From positions 1-64,000 of the forward strand of contig CAIKXA010000051.1 in assembly GCA_903831295.1 (NCBI GenBank): a stretch of DNA of 64,000 bases, read 5' to 3'. Shown piece after piece: positions 43,888 to 52,696 of this stretch. The notes beneath the pieces were generated by a model. It was given only the letters and a program-made list of their open reading frames with translations, made no database searches and was not told the DNA's origin. A program made the translations under genes and the position numbers. Every line of letters begins with the position of its first letter. The first letter of the stretch is position 1. This DNA comes from an uncultured bacterium (GTDB lineage Bacteria > Planctomycetota > Phycisphaerae > Phycisphaerales > SM1A02).

Positions 43888-45320
43888 CACTTATTCTCCC
43901 GGCCAAATCCTTGCGCACCTTTATCGTCAAGCCTTCGCCCAGCCTTGTCCAAAACCGTTTGCCGCACTCCAAGAGACCATGTGGGACGCAGCGCTTCAAT
44001 CGCGGCGGCGGCCCGCTTACGTTTGGCAACGTCGGCGTTGCGCCGAAGCTGCATGACTTCTGGACTTGAGGCGATGCTGATTTGGCTTTGACCAACTCCT
44101 GGCGGCATAGAGAACACTTCAACTTCTGCCTGAGTGAGCACGCTGCGCAAACTGTCCAACCAAAGTTGACGCGCAAGTTGCTGAGGATTTTGCTCCCACG
44201 TGTCACGCAATCCCTCTATGCGACGCACCTCTTTGCCCAGATTGGCAGCGATGGCGCTTTGATAACTTTTGGCTCGATTTACGATGGAACTTGCGGTTCC
44301 GCCAATATCTTTCATTTCAAGACGCAGTCCAATTTCACGCAACAATTGATCGGCGCGGGCGAGCTCGCCAGCGGATAGCGCAACCTCGTAGCCATCGATC
44401 ATGGTTAAAATTTGCTCGTAATTTGGACCGGCGGCCTCCAAAAGTTGCGCGGTGGCTTCTTGACGCGCGCGATCAACAATCGTCTTGGCGTCTTCTTTAC
44501 CAGTTTGCACGCGACGCAAAACATTTCGCACAACAAACGGAGCGCTGCGCTCTGGCATGGTTACTTTTTGCAGACGAATTCCGCTGGACATTCCATCCAG
44601 AATGCGTTGCGCCTCCAACTGCACCATCGCCGCGGGTTGTTCTCGTTGATCGACAAGTTCAGTCAACGGCATTCTTGCGATCGCCGTGGTGACCCCGCAT
44701 GACAACGCGATGCGAACAATCGCATCACCTTTTTCCAGATCGACGGCCTGTAAAAAACGAACCGGATCTTCCACAACATATTCCGCCACCAATTGGATGT
44801 GCGCCAAATCTCCATCGCCGGTGATCACCGTTCCATCAAATCCCGGCTTCAGCGGCGCGGTGGGATCGGCGCCATCGATCATTTGTTCAATGGTGGTGTT
44901 CTTGGCCGACATGCGCGGCCAAAATTCTGAGCGCAGTTCCACAACGCGCTTGGTCTCGAAAACGCTGATATCTCCCACTGGATATGGCCAAAATGGATTC
45001 AAACCAGGACTGAGCGCCTCTTGGCCAGGCTCTCCAGAAATACGCCCAAAAATGGTTCGAACACCGCTCATTCCTTCTTGCACTGTTTGAAAGCCACTGA
45101 ACAAAAAGGTGATCAACAAACCAACAATCGCTACTTGCAGAAGTCGATACGAAAGCCGAAGCGCTTCGCCAAGACTTTGATTGGCGGGATCCATGGCTTG
45201 GCGCATTGCCACCTCGGCGGCAACCGTGGCGGCCACTTCAAATTGCGCGCTCGCTCCACGGCGCGGCAACTCTGCTTCAATGTCGCCTTCAGGCGGAAGT
45301 TGATTGTCGTCAGCCGCCAT
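43887..45320 (-). CDS. SPFH/band 7 protein, HflK-like
   Basis: 477 residues. A cytoplasmic N-terminus is followed by one membrane segment (about 59-77) and then a band 7 (SPFH) domain beginning TVQEGMSGVRTIFGRI, with LSPGLNPFWPYPVGDI, LVAEYVVEDPVRFL and a long Ala/Glu/Arg-rich helix (VDRARQEATAQLLEAAG). HflK is the closest known type; with HflC it forms a membrane cage around the protease FtsH in E. coli. It is the third of three consecutive SPFH genes. No ftsH is in the window. The stop overlaps the ABC ATPase start. Confidence 0.88.
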   Translation of the reverse strand: MAADDNQLPPEGDIEAELPRRGASAQFEVAATVAAEVAMRQAMDPANQSLGEALRLSYRLLQVAIVGLLITFLFSGFQTVQEGMSGVRTIFGRISGEPGQEALSPGLNPFWPYPVGDISVFETKRVVELRSEFWPRMSAKNTTIEQMIDGADPTAPLKPGFDGTVITGDGDLAHIQLVAEYVVEDPVRFLQAVDLEKGDAIVRIALSCGVTTAIARMPLTELVDQREQPAAMVQLEAQRILDGMSSGIRLQKVTMPERSAPFVVRNVLRRVQTGKEDAKTIVDRARQEATAQLLEAAGPNYEQILTMIDGYEVALSAGELARADQLLREIGLRLEMKDIGGTASSIVNRAKSYQSAIAANLGKEVRRIEGLRDTWEQNPQQLARQLWLDSLRSVLTQAEVEVFSMPPGVGQSQISIASSPEVMQLRRNADVAKRKRAAAAIEALRPTWSLGVRQTVLDKAGRRLDDKGAQGFGRENK

Positions 45321-46268
45321 TTATTTATTCGCTCCTTGGCCCGATTGACCCCAAGAAGATTTCTGAGCTGGTTGCGGAATTCCTTTGGCGTCCACAGGCG
45401 AATCAAGATCCATCATGTGAAACGGCGCCTTGTTCATGTCGGTCACAAAGGTGGTGCTGCCCGAAAGACTTGCGCGAAGCGTGTCAAGCCACGCTAAGAA
45501 AATGGCAAGGTCTGCCTCTTTTTTCATCTGCTCGTAATAACGAGTGGCCTCCGTGTTTCCAACCGCTTCGATTTCTGCGGCCCACTGCTCGGCAAAATTA
45601 CGGATGGTGTCCGCCTGACTGGCTGCCATGCTTTTAATTGCGTCCGCCTCGGCTTGACCGCGGCTTTCCTCTAGGTTGGCCAATGTTTCTTGGACAGCGC
45701 TCATGCGCTTCACCACGGCGATCGTGGTTTTAGGTGGCAAAACAACTTGGCTTAAACCCACTGTGACAGGCTCCACTCCAACCATTGGATTGCGCTTGAT
45801 ATCAGCCAAAAGCGATGTTTCCGCGTCGGGCAACCGGCTCTTTGAACCAATCAAATCGGTGAAAGAAAACTGTCCCACCGAGCCTCGAATGCTGGCGTTC
45901 AGGCGGGTCTCTAACTCCTTGCTTGCGGCGTCAAGATTTCCGTAGCCGTTGTAAAAAGCCAAGGGCGCGTCGCCAACTGAATTTACGCGCCACAACAGAA
46001 ATGCCTTGACCACCACTTGCTGGCCATCTTTTGTCAAAACGGTTTCCATGTTGCTTTCAGAAAGTTGAAGCCGCGTGTCCAACTTTGCAACTTGATCAAT
46101 GAAGAACGGCGCCTTGAAGTGCAAGCCAGCCTCGCGAACAATGCCCGCTGGTTTTCCAAAGCGCGTTGCCACAGCCACCTCGTGATAATTCACGGTGTAC
46201 GTGGTGTTGAACAAAGTCAGAACCAACAAGATGAACGCGCCAGCGGCAATGGGAAGAGTCTTTGACAT
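45321..46268 (-). CDS. SPFH/band 7 protein, HflC-like
   Basis: 315 residues. One N-terminal membrane segment (about 5-22) precedes YTVNYHEVAVATRFGKP, REAGLHFKAPFFIDQVAKLDTRL, DGQQVVVKAFLLWRV, and the long helix RGQAEADAIKSMAASQADTI that is typical of HflC, including AIFLAWLDTLRASLSGSTTFV near the end. It should form a hetero-oligomer with the neighbouring HflK-like proteins. It ends directly before the next SPFH gene with no intergenic gap. Confidence 0.92.
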   Translation of the reverse strand: MSKTLPIAAGAFILLVLTLFNTTYTVNYHEVAVATRFGKPAGIVREAGLHFKAPFFIDQVAKLDTRLQLSESNMETVLTKDGQQVVVKAFLLWRVNSVGDAPLAFYNGYGNLDAASKELETRLNASIRGSVGQFSFTDLIGSKSRLPDAETSLLADIKRNPMVGVEPVTVGLSQVVLPPKTTIAVVKRMSAVQETLANLEESRGQAEADAIKSMAASQADTIRNFAEQWAAEIEAVGNTEATRYYEQMKKEADLAIFLAWLDTLRASLSGSTTFVTDMNKAPFHMMDLDSPVDAKGIPQPAQKSSWGQSGQGANK

Positions 46269-46284
46269 GGTTTAAGTTCCTACG

Positions 46285-48444
46285 TTACTGATCCGATTTT
46301 TTTTCCACATAATCAGCCAAGTTGAATCCAACTTCTGGCTGTTGCATTTGAATATCCACACGAATGCGATTGGGATCGATGCCCAAAACATATTTTTGAC
46401 GGACATTGGAAAGACTTTGCGACAAGACCTCCATGAGCTTGCGCTGCATGAATAATTCTGGCGCCATGTGATACGCGCCCGCCTGCCCAAGCACTTCACT
46501 TGCGGTCTTTCGCGCCTCCAAATGCAATTCCCAGCGGCGCGCGCGGGATCGCTTGATCTGCGTGGCAATCTGGCCGCGCGTGGACACCAATATATTTTCA
46601 ACAGCCAAGCGCGCGGCCACTGTCTCCGGCGCCGCTTCACCCTTTGCTCGTTGCGTCACCCGCCACAATTCAATCGCGTCCACGGCTTGCGCGGCCAATC
46701 TGGCGTCACCAAGCAACGCGGCCATGGTGGTGTTCACAATTCGCTGCGCTTCTTCTTTTACTTTGCGCGCGTTCTGCGTGTCCATAGAAAGTTCCTCGTA
46801 CATCGCCGCCGATTCACCTGGCGGTCGCAACGCTGGAATTTGCACGCTAACCACTTCCACGCCAGTTCCCTCTTTATCAAACGTGCCTTGAATGCGCTCG
46901 CGCAACGCGGTGGCCAACGCCGCACCACTGGGACTGAGAACTTCATCAAGCGGACGAGTGGAAAGATATTGACACACATCCCGCCGCGACATTTCGCGCA
47001 AAATAACTTCGCGCATTTCGTAACCCACTCGGCGTACCTTGGCGTCGCTGGCAAAATTCAGCCAAGACAAAAGTCCATCGGGTTTAATCCGCCAAATCAA
47101 AACCAAGTCGGCGTCCACAAGCGCAAAACGATCGCTGATTCCGCGGGCGGCCGCGTCGGCGTTCACATCCGCGCTATTTGCGGGAGACATTGGATCTAAA
47201 ACCAACGCGGCTTCGCTACCGGTTCCAAGATCCCGCTGCACTTCCACAGCAAGTTTGGGGGCCGCCACCAAATAGGCCGCGCGCTGATTTTCCGTATCGG
47301 GGGAGTCGCCCCATAAATTCACCCTGCCAATTTTCATGTTGCTGGTTTGCAAAGGCAAGGCGTGAACTTGGGCTATATCAACTACTTCTGCGGTTTCAAA
47401 TGGCCAAGGCAATTTCCACATGAGTTCGCCTTGATGCACGCGACCCGCGATGGATCCGCCACGAAGCCGAACCGCTTGCTCGCCAGGACCCACAACAACA
47501 ATGCAACTCAGCGCAAGAAGCGCCACAAGACCAATCGCCACAAGCGCCCCGCTGCTTCGAAGCAAAAGTTTGTAGCCCCAACTTGAAGTGATGTCGAATC
47601 CAAACTGATAGTTGACGGCCTCATTGATGCCGCGAACTAAATTATCCGGAGCGGCGAGCAATCCCAGAACGCGGCTGTCAAATGCGGGACGCGGAATTTC
47701 ATTGGCCCGTCGCGGGCGATACAAATTCAAAGTCCAGTTCAGGAAAATTTCCACAGCTAGAGCAACTTGGAATCCGGCGATACCCAGCGCCATCCATTCG
47801 ATCACGATCGGCCGCTGAAATACGTGAAAAACAATTCCAACCGCAGTGGCGAGCATCACCAACGCGCTGCTGACCATGAATCCAGCGCCGCCACGTAAAT
47901 TCTGCCACGCAAATTGCTTTGACATTCCCGCGACAAATCGCGCGAAAATAAACGCAACAAGCGCCAATCCAATGCACACCGCAAGTTGCCAACCCAATGA
48001 AGATCCAACCGCAAACGCCACTCCATCTGGTCCGGGATCTTGCATATCGCGCAACCGCGACCAATTCCACATGCCCAATCCAAACAACAACAACGCCACC
48101 GACAAACTCACCAAAGGCATCAACCAACGATGCATTTGGCCAAGTCGACGCGCCGAGGCTTCTTGATCCAAAGCCGAAGTTTGAAAAATTGTTTCGCCAC
48201 GTGACTGAGCAAGCTCCTCGCGTTCGAGTGATTCAAGCCGCTCCAGTCGATGTTGATGAAACACCACGGCCAACGCCGCCCACACTGGCAGTCCGCACAG
48301 CACAGCGGTGGACGCCACGACCAATGTGGTGTCTCCCGCAAGCCGTCCGAAAACCAAAAGCACAATGCCTGTCAAGCATTGCAATGCAAAGCCAAGAACC
48401 GAAACACGGCTGGCTTGTTGATAAGAAAAATGATCTATTCTCAT
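46285..48444 (-). CDS. Large polytopic SPFH protein with seven membrane helices
   Basis: 719 residues. Six hydrophobic helices fill the N-terminal part (about 14-33, 41-61, 107-125, 147-170, 189-208 and 214-236). A seventh (299-319) leads straight into an HflK-type SPFH domain (VVVGPGEQAVRLRGG from about 317, then GELMWKLPWPFE and VDADLVLIWRIKPDGLLSW). A long helix follows (about 560-660, for example ARKVKEEAQRIVNTTMAALLGDARLA). Usual HflK has a single membrane helix and about 400 residues, so the polytopic N-terminus is an added domain of unknown role. It is the first gene of the three-SPFH set. Confidence 0.85.
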   Translation of the reverse strand: MRIDHFSYQQASRVSVLGFALQCLTGIVLLVFGRLAGDTTLVVASTAVLCGLPVWAALAVVFHQHRLERLESLEREELAQSRGETIFQTSALDQEASARRLGQMHRWLMPLVSLSVALLLFGLGMWNWSRLRDMQDPGPDGVAFAVGSSLGWQLAVCIGLALVAFIFARFVAGMSKQFAWQNLRGGAGFMVSSALVMLATAVGIVFHVFQRPIVIEWMALGIAGFQVALAVEIFLNWTLNLYRPRRANEIPRPAFDSRVLGLLAAPDNLVRGINEAVNYQFGFDITSSWGYKLLLRSSGALVAIGLVALLALSCIVVVGPGEQAVRLRGGSIAGRVHQGELMWKLPWPFETAEVVDIAQVHALPLQTSNMKIGRVNLWGDSPDTENQRAAYLVAAPKLAVEVQRDLGTGSEAALVLDPMSPANSADVNADAAARGISDRFALVDADLVLIWRIKPDGLLSWLNFASDAKVRRVGYEMREVILREMSRRDVCQYLSTRPLDEVLSPSGAALATALRERIQGTFDKEGTGVEVVSVQIPALRPPGESAAMYEELSMDTQNARKVKEEAQRIVNTTMAALLGDARLAAQAVDAIELWRVTQRAKGEAAPETVAARLAVENILVSTRGQIATQIKRSRARRWELHLEARKTASEVLGQAGAYHMAPELFMQRKLMEVLSQSLSNVRQKYVLGIDPNRIRVDIQMQQPEVGFNLADYVEKKSDQ

Positions 48445-48579
48445 GGTGGCGATTGGGGTTTGGAAATAGTATCGCAGACTGGCTTTGTGGGGGAGTAATT
48501 TACGCCCACGTCGTAAACTGTGTTCAGTCTTGCGCTAGTCTTGACGAACAATTTCTTGGACTCTTTCGAAAGACCTTCA

Positions 48580-49617
48580 ATGGCTTGGATTGAAAAACTA
48601 CTCGCGCTCACGCGAAACACACTGCTGGAATGCATCCGCCAACCCGTCACATTTGTGGCGTCGATCATTGGATTTTTGCTGATATTCCTCTCGATTCCAT
48701 TCAGCGGCTTCACCATGGAGGACGATCAGCGGATGTTCATTGATATTGGACTATCGACTATTTTTATGTGCGGGGTCATCCTGTCGGCCTTTCTTGCAAC
48801 CGGCGTGGTGAGTAGAGAAATTGAAAATCGAACCGTGCTGACTGTGGTGAGCAAACCAGTGCCGCGTCCCTTATTTGTGGTTGGCAAATTCTTGGGAGTC
48901 GCCTGTGTTTTAATGTTGGTCACACTATGGTTGGGATTGATTTTCATGTTGACCGAGTTGCATGGAACCATGCCCACCGCCGCCACTCCTTACAACCAAC
49001 CGGTTCTCACATTTGGTTTGACCGCCATAGTTTTGATGTTCGCGGCTGGAGTGTGGTGCAATTTTTTATATGAGTGGAATTTTGGATCAACCGTGATCGC
49101 CGTTGGCTTGCCGTTATTGCTAGCCGCGTACTGCGTGTGTTTGATCTTCAAGCCAGACTGGGCCACGGCGGATATCAGAACCACATTCAAACCAAATCTT
49201 TGGAAAGCCATTGGCATGCTGATGATGGCTGAACTTATTCTTGGGGCAATTGCTGTCGCGGTGAGCACTCGGCTTGGCCAAGTGCTCACGTTGGCAACTG
49301 TATTGGCGACATTCTTTGTGGGCTTGCTCAGCGATTGGCTGTTCGCCCGCAAATTGCAGCAGTTGTCAGACCTGATGTCCAAACTGCCTGCTGCCGATCA
49401 ATCGTGGCATGATTCCATGCATTTGGAGTGGGGTTTTTACAAGGTGCTTCAATCGATATTTCCAAACTTTCAATTGTTTTGGCTCACAGACGCGTTGACT
49501 CAGAAAAAAACAATTGGAATTGATTACATCGCCTCCGCCGTTCCTTACGGATGTGTGTTGATTGTGATGGCGTTGGCGCTTGGAACATTCTTGTTTCAGC
49601 GCCGCGAAGTGGGTTGA
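48580..49617 (+). CDS. ABC-2 type permease
   Basis: 345 residues from the ATG at 48580 (start chosen because AWIEKLLALTRNTLLE looks like the usual cytoplasmic N-terminus; the upstream extension has no such pattern and no clear ribosome site exists for either). About six membrane segments are visible, with the loop VVSREIENRTVLTVVSKPVPRPLFVVGKFLG (read in parts), a hallmark of ABC-2 permeases. There is no ATPase beside it on this strand. It is divergent from the SPFH cluster and may use the ATPase encoded there or one elsewhere. Confidence 0.85.
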   Translation: MAWIEKLLALTRNTLLECIRQPVTFVASIIGFLLIFLSIPFSGFTMEDDQRMFIDIGLSTIFMCGVILSAFLATGVVSREIENRTVLTVVSKPVPRPLFVVGKFLGVACVLMLVTLWLGLIFMLTELHGTMPTAATPYNQPVLTFGLTAIVLMFAAGVWCNFLYEWNFGSTVIAVGLPLLLAAYCVCLIFKPDWATADIRTTFKPNLWKAIGMLMMAELILGAIAVAVSTRLGQVLTLATVLATFFVGLLSDWLFARKLQQLSDLMSKLPAADQSWHDSMHLEWGFYKVLQSIFPNFQLFWLTDALTQKKTIGIDYIASAVPYGCVLIVMALALGTFLFQRREVG

Positions 49618-49710
49618 AAGTTGAGGCTGAAAGTTTGGCCATAAAATTTAGCCATGCTTGCAATCTCACGAAATTTTCACATCAATCCGCTGAACTTAAA
49701 ATGACTTTGA

Positions 49711-50277
49711 TCAATGTGGCCATGCGGCGACTTCTGCCTTGCGCTTTGCGCTTAACAAAATAACTCCAATGACAATCGGTGGAAGTATGCCCATGAGCCC
49801 GCCGCACCCTGCTGAAGCGAACCAAATTCCCTTGATCATTTCGGGCGTGAATTGCGGCGCGGGCTGATTTTGTTTTTCCAATTCCGCAAGCATGTTACGT
49901 TTCATCAAGGCCTGCATCTCATCGCGTTTGGTGATTTGGATGGCGAGGCCACCCACATTCAATAGAAACGTAAGAACCACCCACCACATTGCCAACGCGT
50001 ATCCGCGGCGCATTCTCTTGCGCAGAAACCAACCACTCAGCGCGCCAATAATTGTGACAACGGTCCCCGCAATCTGCATCACCCGCCAGGCGGCAACCAT
50101 CCAGTCAGGCAACCCTTGATAAGTCTCAAGCGCCAAAGATTTATTCATGAAGCCCCAGATTGCAAGGATGACACCCAACACGCCCCAAATCAGCATAATC
50201 CAACCAAGAATGCTTGGCCACTTTGCGGGCGCTTGTGGCAAAAATGGATCTTCAACTTCGGTGAATATTTGTGACAT
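49711..50277 (-). CDS. Small four-helix membrane protein of unknown function
   Basis: 188 residues with four hydrophobic segments (about 22-44, 59-86, 93-115 and 150-178) and a cytoplasmic loop between helices 3 and 4 that is rich in Met, Lys and Glu (KRDEMQALMKRNMLAELEK). No family is recognised. It is followed by no clear terminator and lies convergent with the ABC-2 permease gene, 93 bases apart. The two exported ClpP-like genes lie on the same strand upstream of it. Confidence 0.75.
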   Translation of the reverse strand: MSQIFTEVEDPFLPQAPAKWPSILGWIMLIWGVLGVILAIWGFMNKSLALETYQGLPDWMVAAWRVMQIAGTVVTIIGALSGWFLRKRMRRGYALAMWWVVLTFLLNVGGLAIQITKRDEMQALMKRNMLAELEKQNQPAPQFTPEMIKGIWFASAGCGGLMGILPPIVIGVILLSAKRKAEVAAWPH

Positions 50278-50343
50278 GAAAATAGAATAACAACGGACAC
50301 CTCATTCGCGCCGTGATCTTGAGAAGCGTTTCGTTGAGTTTTT

Positions 50344-51531
50344 TCAGTTTTTCTTTTTCAACGCGGCCAACTGCTGGTCGTAATCCTTCTTCAACCGCTC
50401 AAAGGCTTGGCGAACAATTGGAGCTTTCACTTTTGCTTTTTGAAAGCCAACAAAAAGATCTTCATATTGCTGCGCTTCTGGAGGAATCATCGGACCGCCA
50501 CCCTCGTAGCCCATAGCCACGGGCTCGCATTTTTCCCAAATCCGCAACATTTCATCAAGCAATTTTTTTCGGGCTTGAATTTGAGCAATTTGTCCTTGGC
50601 TTGAGCCTTTGATTTCCCATTCGGTCATGAGTTTGGAGGACGCTTTTTTAGAGTCAGTGACTGTCTTCTCCCAGGCATCTCCAACTTTCTTGCCGTTGGG
50701 ATTGACCACATATGAATTTGGCTTCAACTGCATGATGTTGAAAAGTTCCGCCTCCGTGTCGGCGGTCCCTTGTGAGAAACCGCAAGCAAGCGCCACGTCC
50801 TCGGTGAATGTCAGGTTGTCTTTGTCATCGCTCAACATCACTTCGCCGCTGTCGTTGTCAAAGAACGTAACCTTGCCGGACTTGGGGTCCTTGGTGTAAC
50901 TCACAACAAGCGGTGAATACACCATGCAACGACCCACTTGACGATTGCGACCGGCATCGGCGGAGACATCTCCAACACGCTCAATCCAAGCCTCCAATTC
51001 CTTGCCTTGCGCGCTCTTGTCGCCCGAGAACATGGTGATGGAACCAAGCGATCCCGTCTTCATGAAATAAATTTCGCGGCAGTGCATGGCGGTGAAAGCC
51101 GCGCCGGAAATCGCCTCCTCGATCCAAGCCACCACTCGATGCTTGTCGCGCATGCGGCTTAATGTGATGCCGATTTCATCGCCCTCCGTCACCAATCCGC
51201 CACCTGAGTTGATTCGGATCACGATGATTTGGCCGGGACCAAATTTGTCGGCCTCCTTCTCTATTTTTTCCATTTCTTGATGGCGCAAGCCAACACCCAC
51301 CATTCCGCTTAGAGGCAATATGAATACTTGTCGGCGCGAGTCTTTTTCGACCGCGCCTGGTTTGGTTGAGTCGGTCTTGGAATTTGCGGCGGCATCAGTC
51401 GCTGGCTTTGAGGCCGGAGTGGCGGGCGCCTTGCTGGGATCTGAACCAGCGGGAGTTGCGGGGTTGGCTTGAGCCAAAGCAATGTTTGACAGAACTGTTA
51501 CCGCGAACAATGTTGTGACAAAATATTTCAT
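50344..51531 (-). CDS. Exported ClpP/NfeD-type serine protease-like protein
   Basis: 395 residues. A signal peptide (about 1-20, ending IALA) is followed by an Ala/Pro/Thr-rich linker (21-60) and a ClpP/crotonase-fold domain. The oxyanion strand is IRINSGGGL (105-113) and the nucleophile region is EEAISGAAFTAMHC, with Ser142 where NfeD/ClpP-class membrane proteases have theirs. IYFMKTGSLGSITMF fits the strand that carries the base residue. The C-terminal about 130 residues form a charged helical domain ending in KKK. It may cut membrane or periplasmic proteins. It directly follows a paralogue at 51560-52678. Confidence 0.82.
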   Translation of the reverse strand: MKYFVTTLFAVTVLSNIALAQANPATPAGSDPSKAPATPASKPATDAAANSKTDSTKPGAVEKDSRRQVFILPLSGMVGVGLRHQEMEKIEKEADKFGPGQIIVIRINSGGGLVTEGDEIGITLSRMRDKHRVVAWIEEAISGAAFTAMHCREIYFMKTGSLGSITMFSGDKSAQGKELEAWIERVGDVSADAGRNRQVGRCMVYSPLVVSYTKDPKSGKVTFFDNDSGEVMLSDDKDNLTFTEDVALACGFSQGTADTEAELFNIMQLKPNSYVVNPNGKKVGDAWEKTVTDSKKASSKLMTEWEIKGSSQGQIAQIQARKKLLDEMLRIWEKCEPVAMGYEGGGPMIPPEAQQYEDLFVGFQKAKVKAPIVRQAFERLKKDYDQQLAALKKKN

Positions 51532-51559
51532 GATTCATTTCCTTCAAACTGTGTGTCAA

Positions 51560-52678
51560 TTACCTGCCGCCCAAACCACCACCGCCGCCAGAACCTGATT
51601 TACTTTTTTCCTTCAATTCAAGCAGCAACTTTTCCACGGCATCCAGGCTTACACCTCGCTCTGTTTTCCAACGGAATTCCACGGCGGGATATTTTTTCAT
51701 CGCATCGCGGACCCGTTCGAGGGCTTGCTTGGCGGAGTTCATTTTTTTAGGATCCGAGGAATATTTCTCGTATTCACCGAATGATTCCAATGATTTTGCG
51801 AACGCCTTGCGCCAATCAATGATGTAGTCGCCAACAATTTTGGTTCCATCCTTGTTGTTTTTGCACAACGAATCATCCCATTCGCGGTATCCAAGCAGGA
51901 ACATGAGATCCTCTACGCTGTCGGCGATGCCGTCGCACAAACCCAAATCCTCAGCGGTCTTGGCATCAAAATTAGCGACCACGAGTTCATCGCCGTCCAC
52001 CAAAAATGTTCCTTTGGTGTCATCGCGCCACATAAGATTGCGGCCGCTCCAAGAAACACTGAGCGTCTTTTCTGGACGCATCATGGCGAGCCCGAGTTCG
52101 GGCGGATAGCCGCCGCGACGCAAGAAACCATTGGCAATACCGGTCACGGCGGCGAGAAATTTGCGCACCACTTCGGGATCTGGATGCCTTGCAAGCTCCA
52201 TCACGCGCGACATGCCCCACAAACGCGCGTTGCTTGTCATATACAGATCTGGCCACGCCATCGCGATCACCGTGCTGAATCCAACCGAATCTTTCACCCA
52301 CATCACTTGCGGGATGTCGGCCAAGTCCAACTTCAACAAGTCGACCATTTTTCTGGCGTCTTCAAAATCAATACGGCCTTTCTCGGATCGATCATCATTT
52401 CCCAAATAAGTTTTTCCAGTTTTTCCGTCGGCGCTCTCCATTTGAAAAATAATCAGGTCAGGTTTTTTTTCCTTGACATCCTTGGCGACTTTTTCATAAA
52501 TGCTCAGACGAATGTCGCTGCCGATTTGTCCATTTCCATCAAGCCCCATGGGAATCACGTAGATTTTTGGAGCCTTGGATGGATCCTTCTGATTCATTTG
52601 CAAAGGCGATAGCGAGTCGGCGGCGAAAGCCAACGTTGCCATCAACAGCATTCCAACAAGAAGAGCGGTGCGTTTCAT
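51560..52678 (-). CDS. Exported ClpP-fold protein with degenerate active site
   Basis: 372 residues. It has a signal peptide (1-20) and then a domain that aligns in order with the neighbouring protease-like protein: KIYVIPMGLDGNGQIGSDI, LIIFQMESADG in place of the INSGGG strand, and VKDSVGFSTVIAMAWPDLYM in place of the Ser142 segment, where Gly133 stands at the nucleophile position. The C-terminal half is helical and the tail is Gly/Ser-rich. It may be a non-catalytic partner of the neighbour, or it may use a different residue. They are read in the order this gene, then the active-looking one, 28 bases apart. Confidence 0.7.
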   Translation of the reverse strand: MKRTALLVGMLLMATLAFAADSLSPLQMNQKDPSKAPKIYVIPMGLDGNGQIGSDIRLSIYEKVAKDVKEKKPDLIIFQMESADGKTGKTYLGNDDRSEKGRIDFEDARKMVDLLKLDLADIPQVMWVKDSVGFSTVIAMAWPDLYMTSNARLWGMSRVMELARHPDPEVVRKFLAAVTGIANGFLRRGGYPPELGLAMMRPEKTLSVSWSGRNLMWRDDTKGTFLVDGDELVVANFDAKTAEDLGLCDGIADSVEDLMFLLGYREWDDSLCKNNKDGTKIVGDYIIDWRKAFAKSLESFGEYEKYSSDPKKMNSAKQALERVRDAMKKYPAVEFRWKTERGVSLDAVEKLLLELKEKSKSGSGGGGGLGGR

Positions 52679-52696
52679 GGTCTTTGAGTATACGGA

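Noticed and set aside
46468-47199. 243-codon plus-strand ORF opposite the large SPFH gene
   Set aside because: Arg/His-rich composition typical of antisense frames; no family match.
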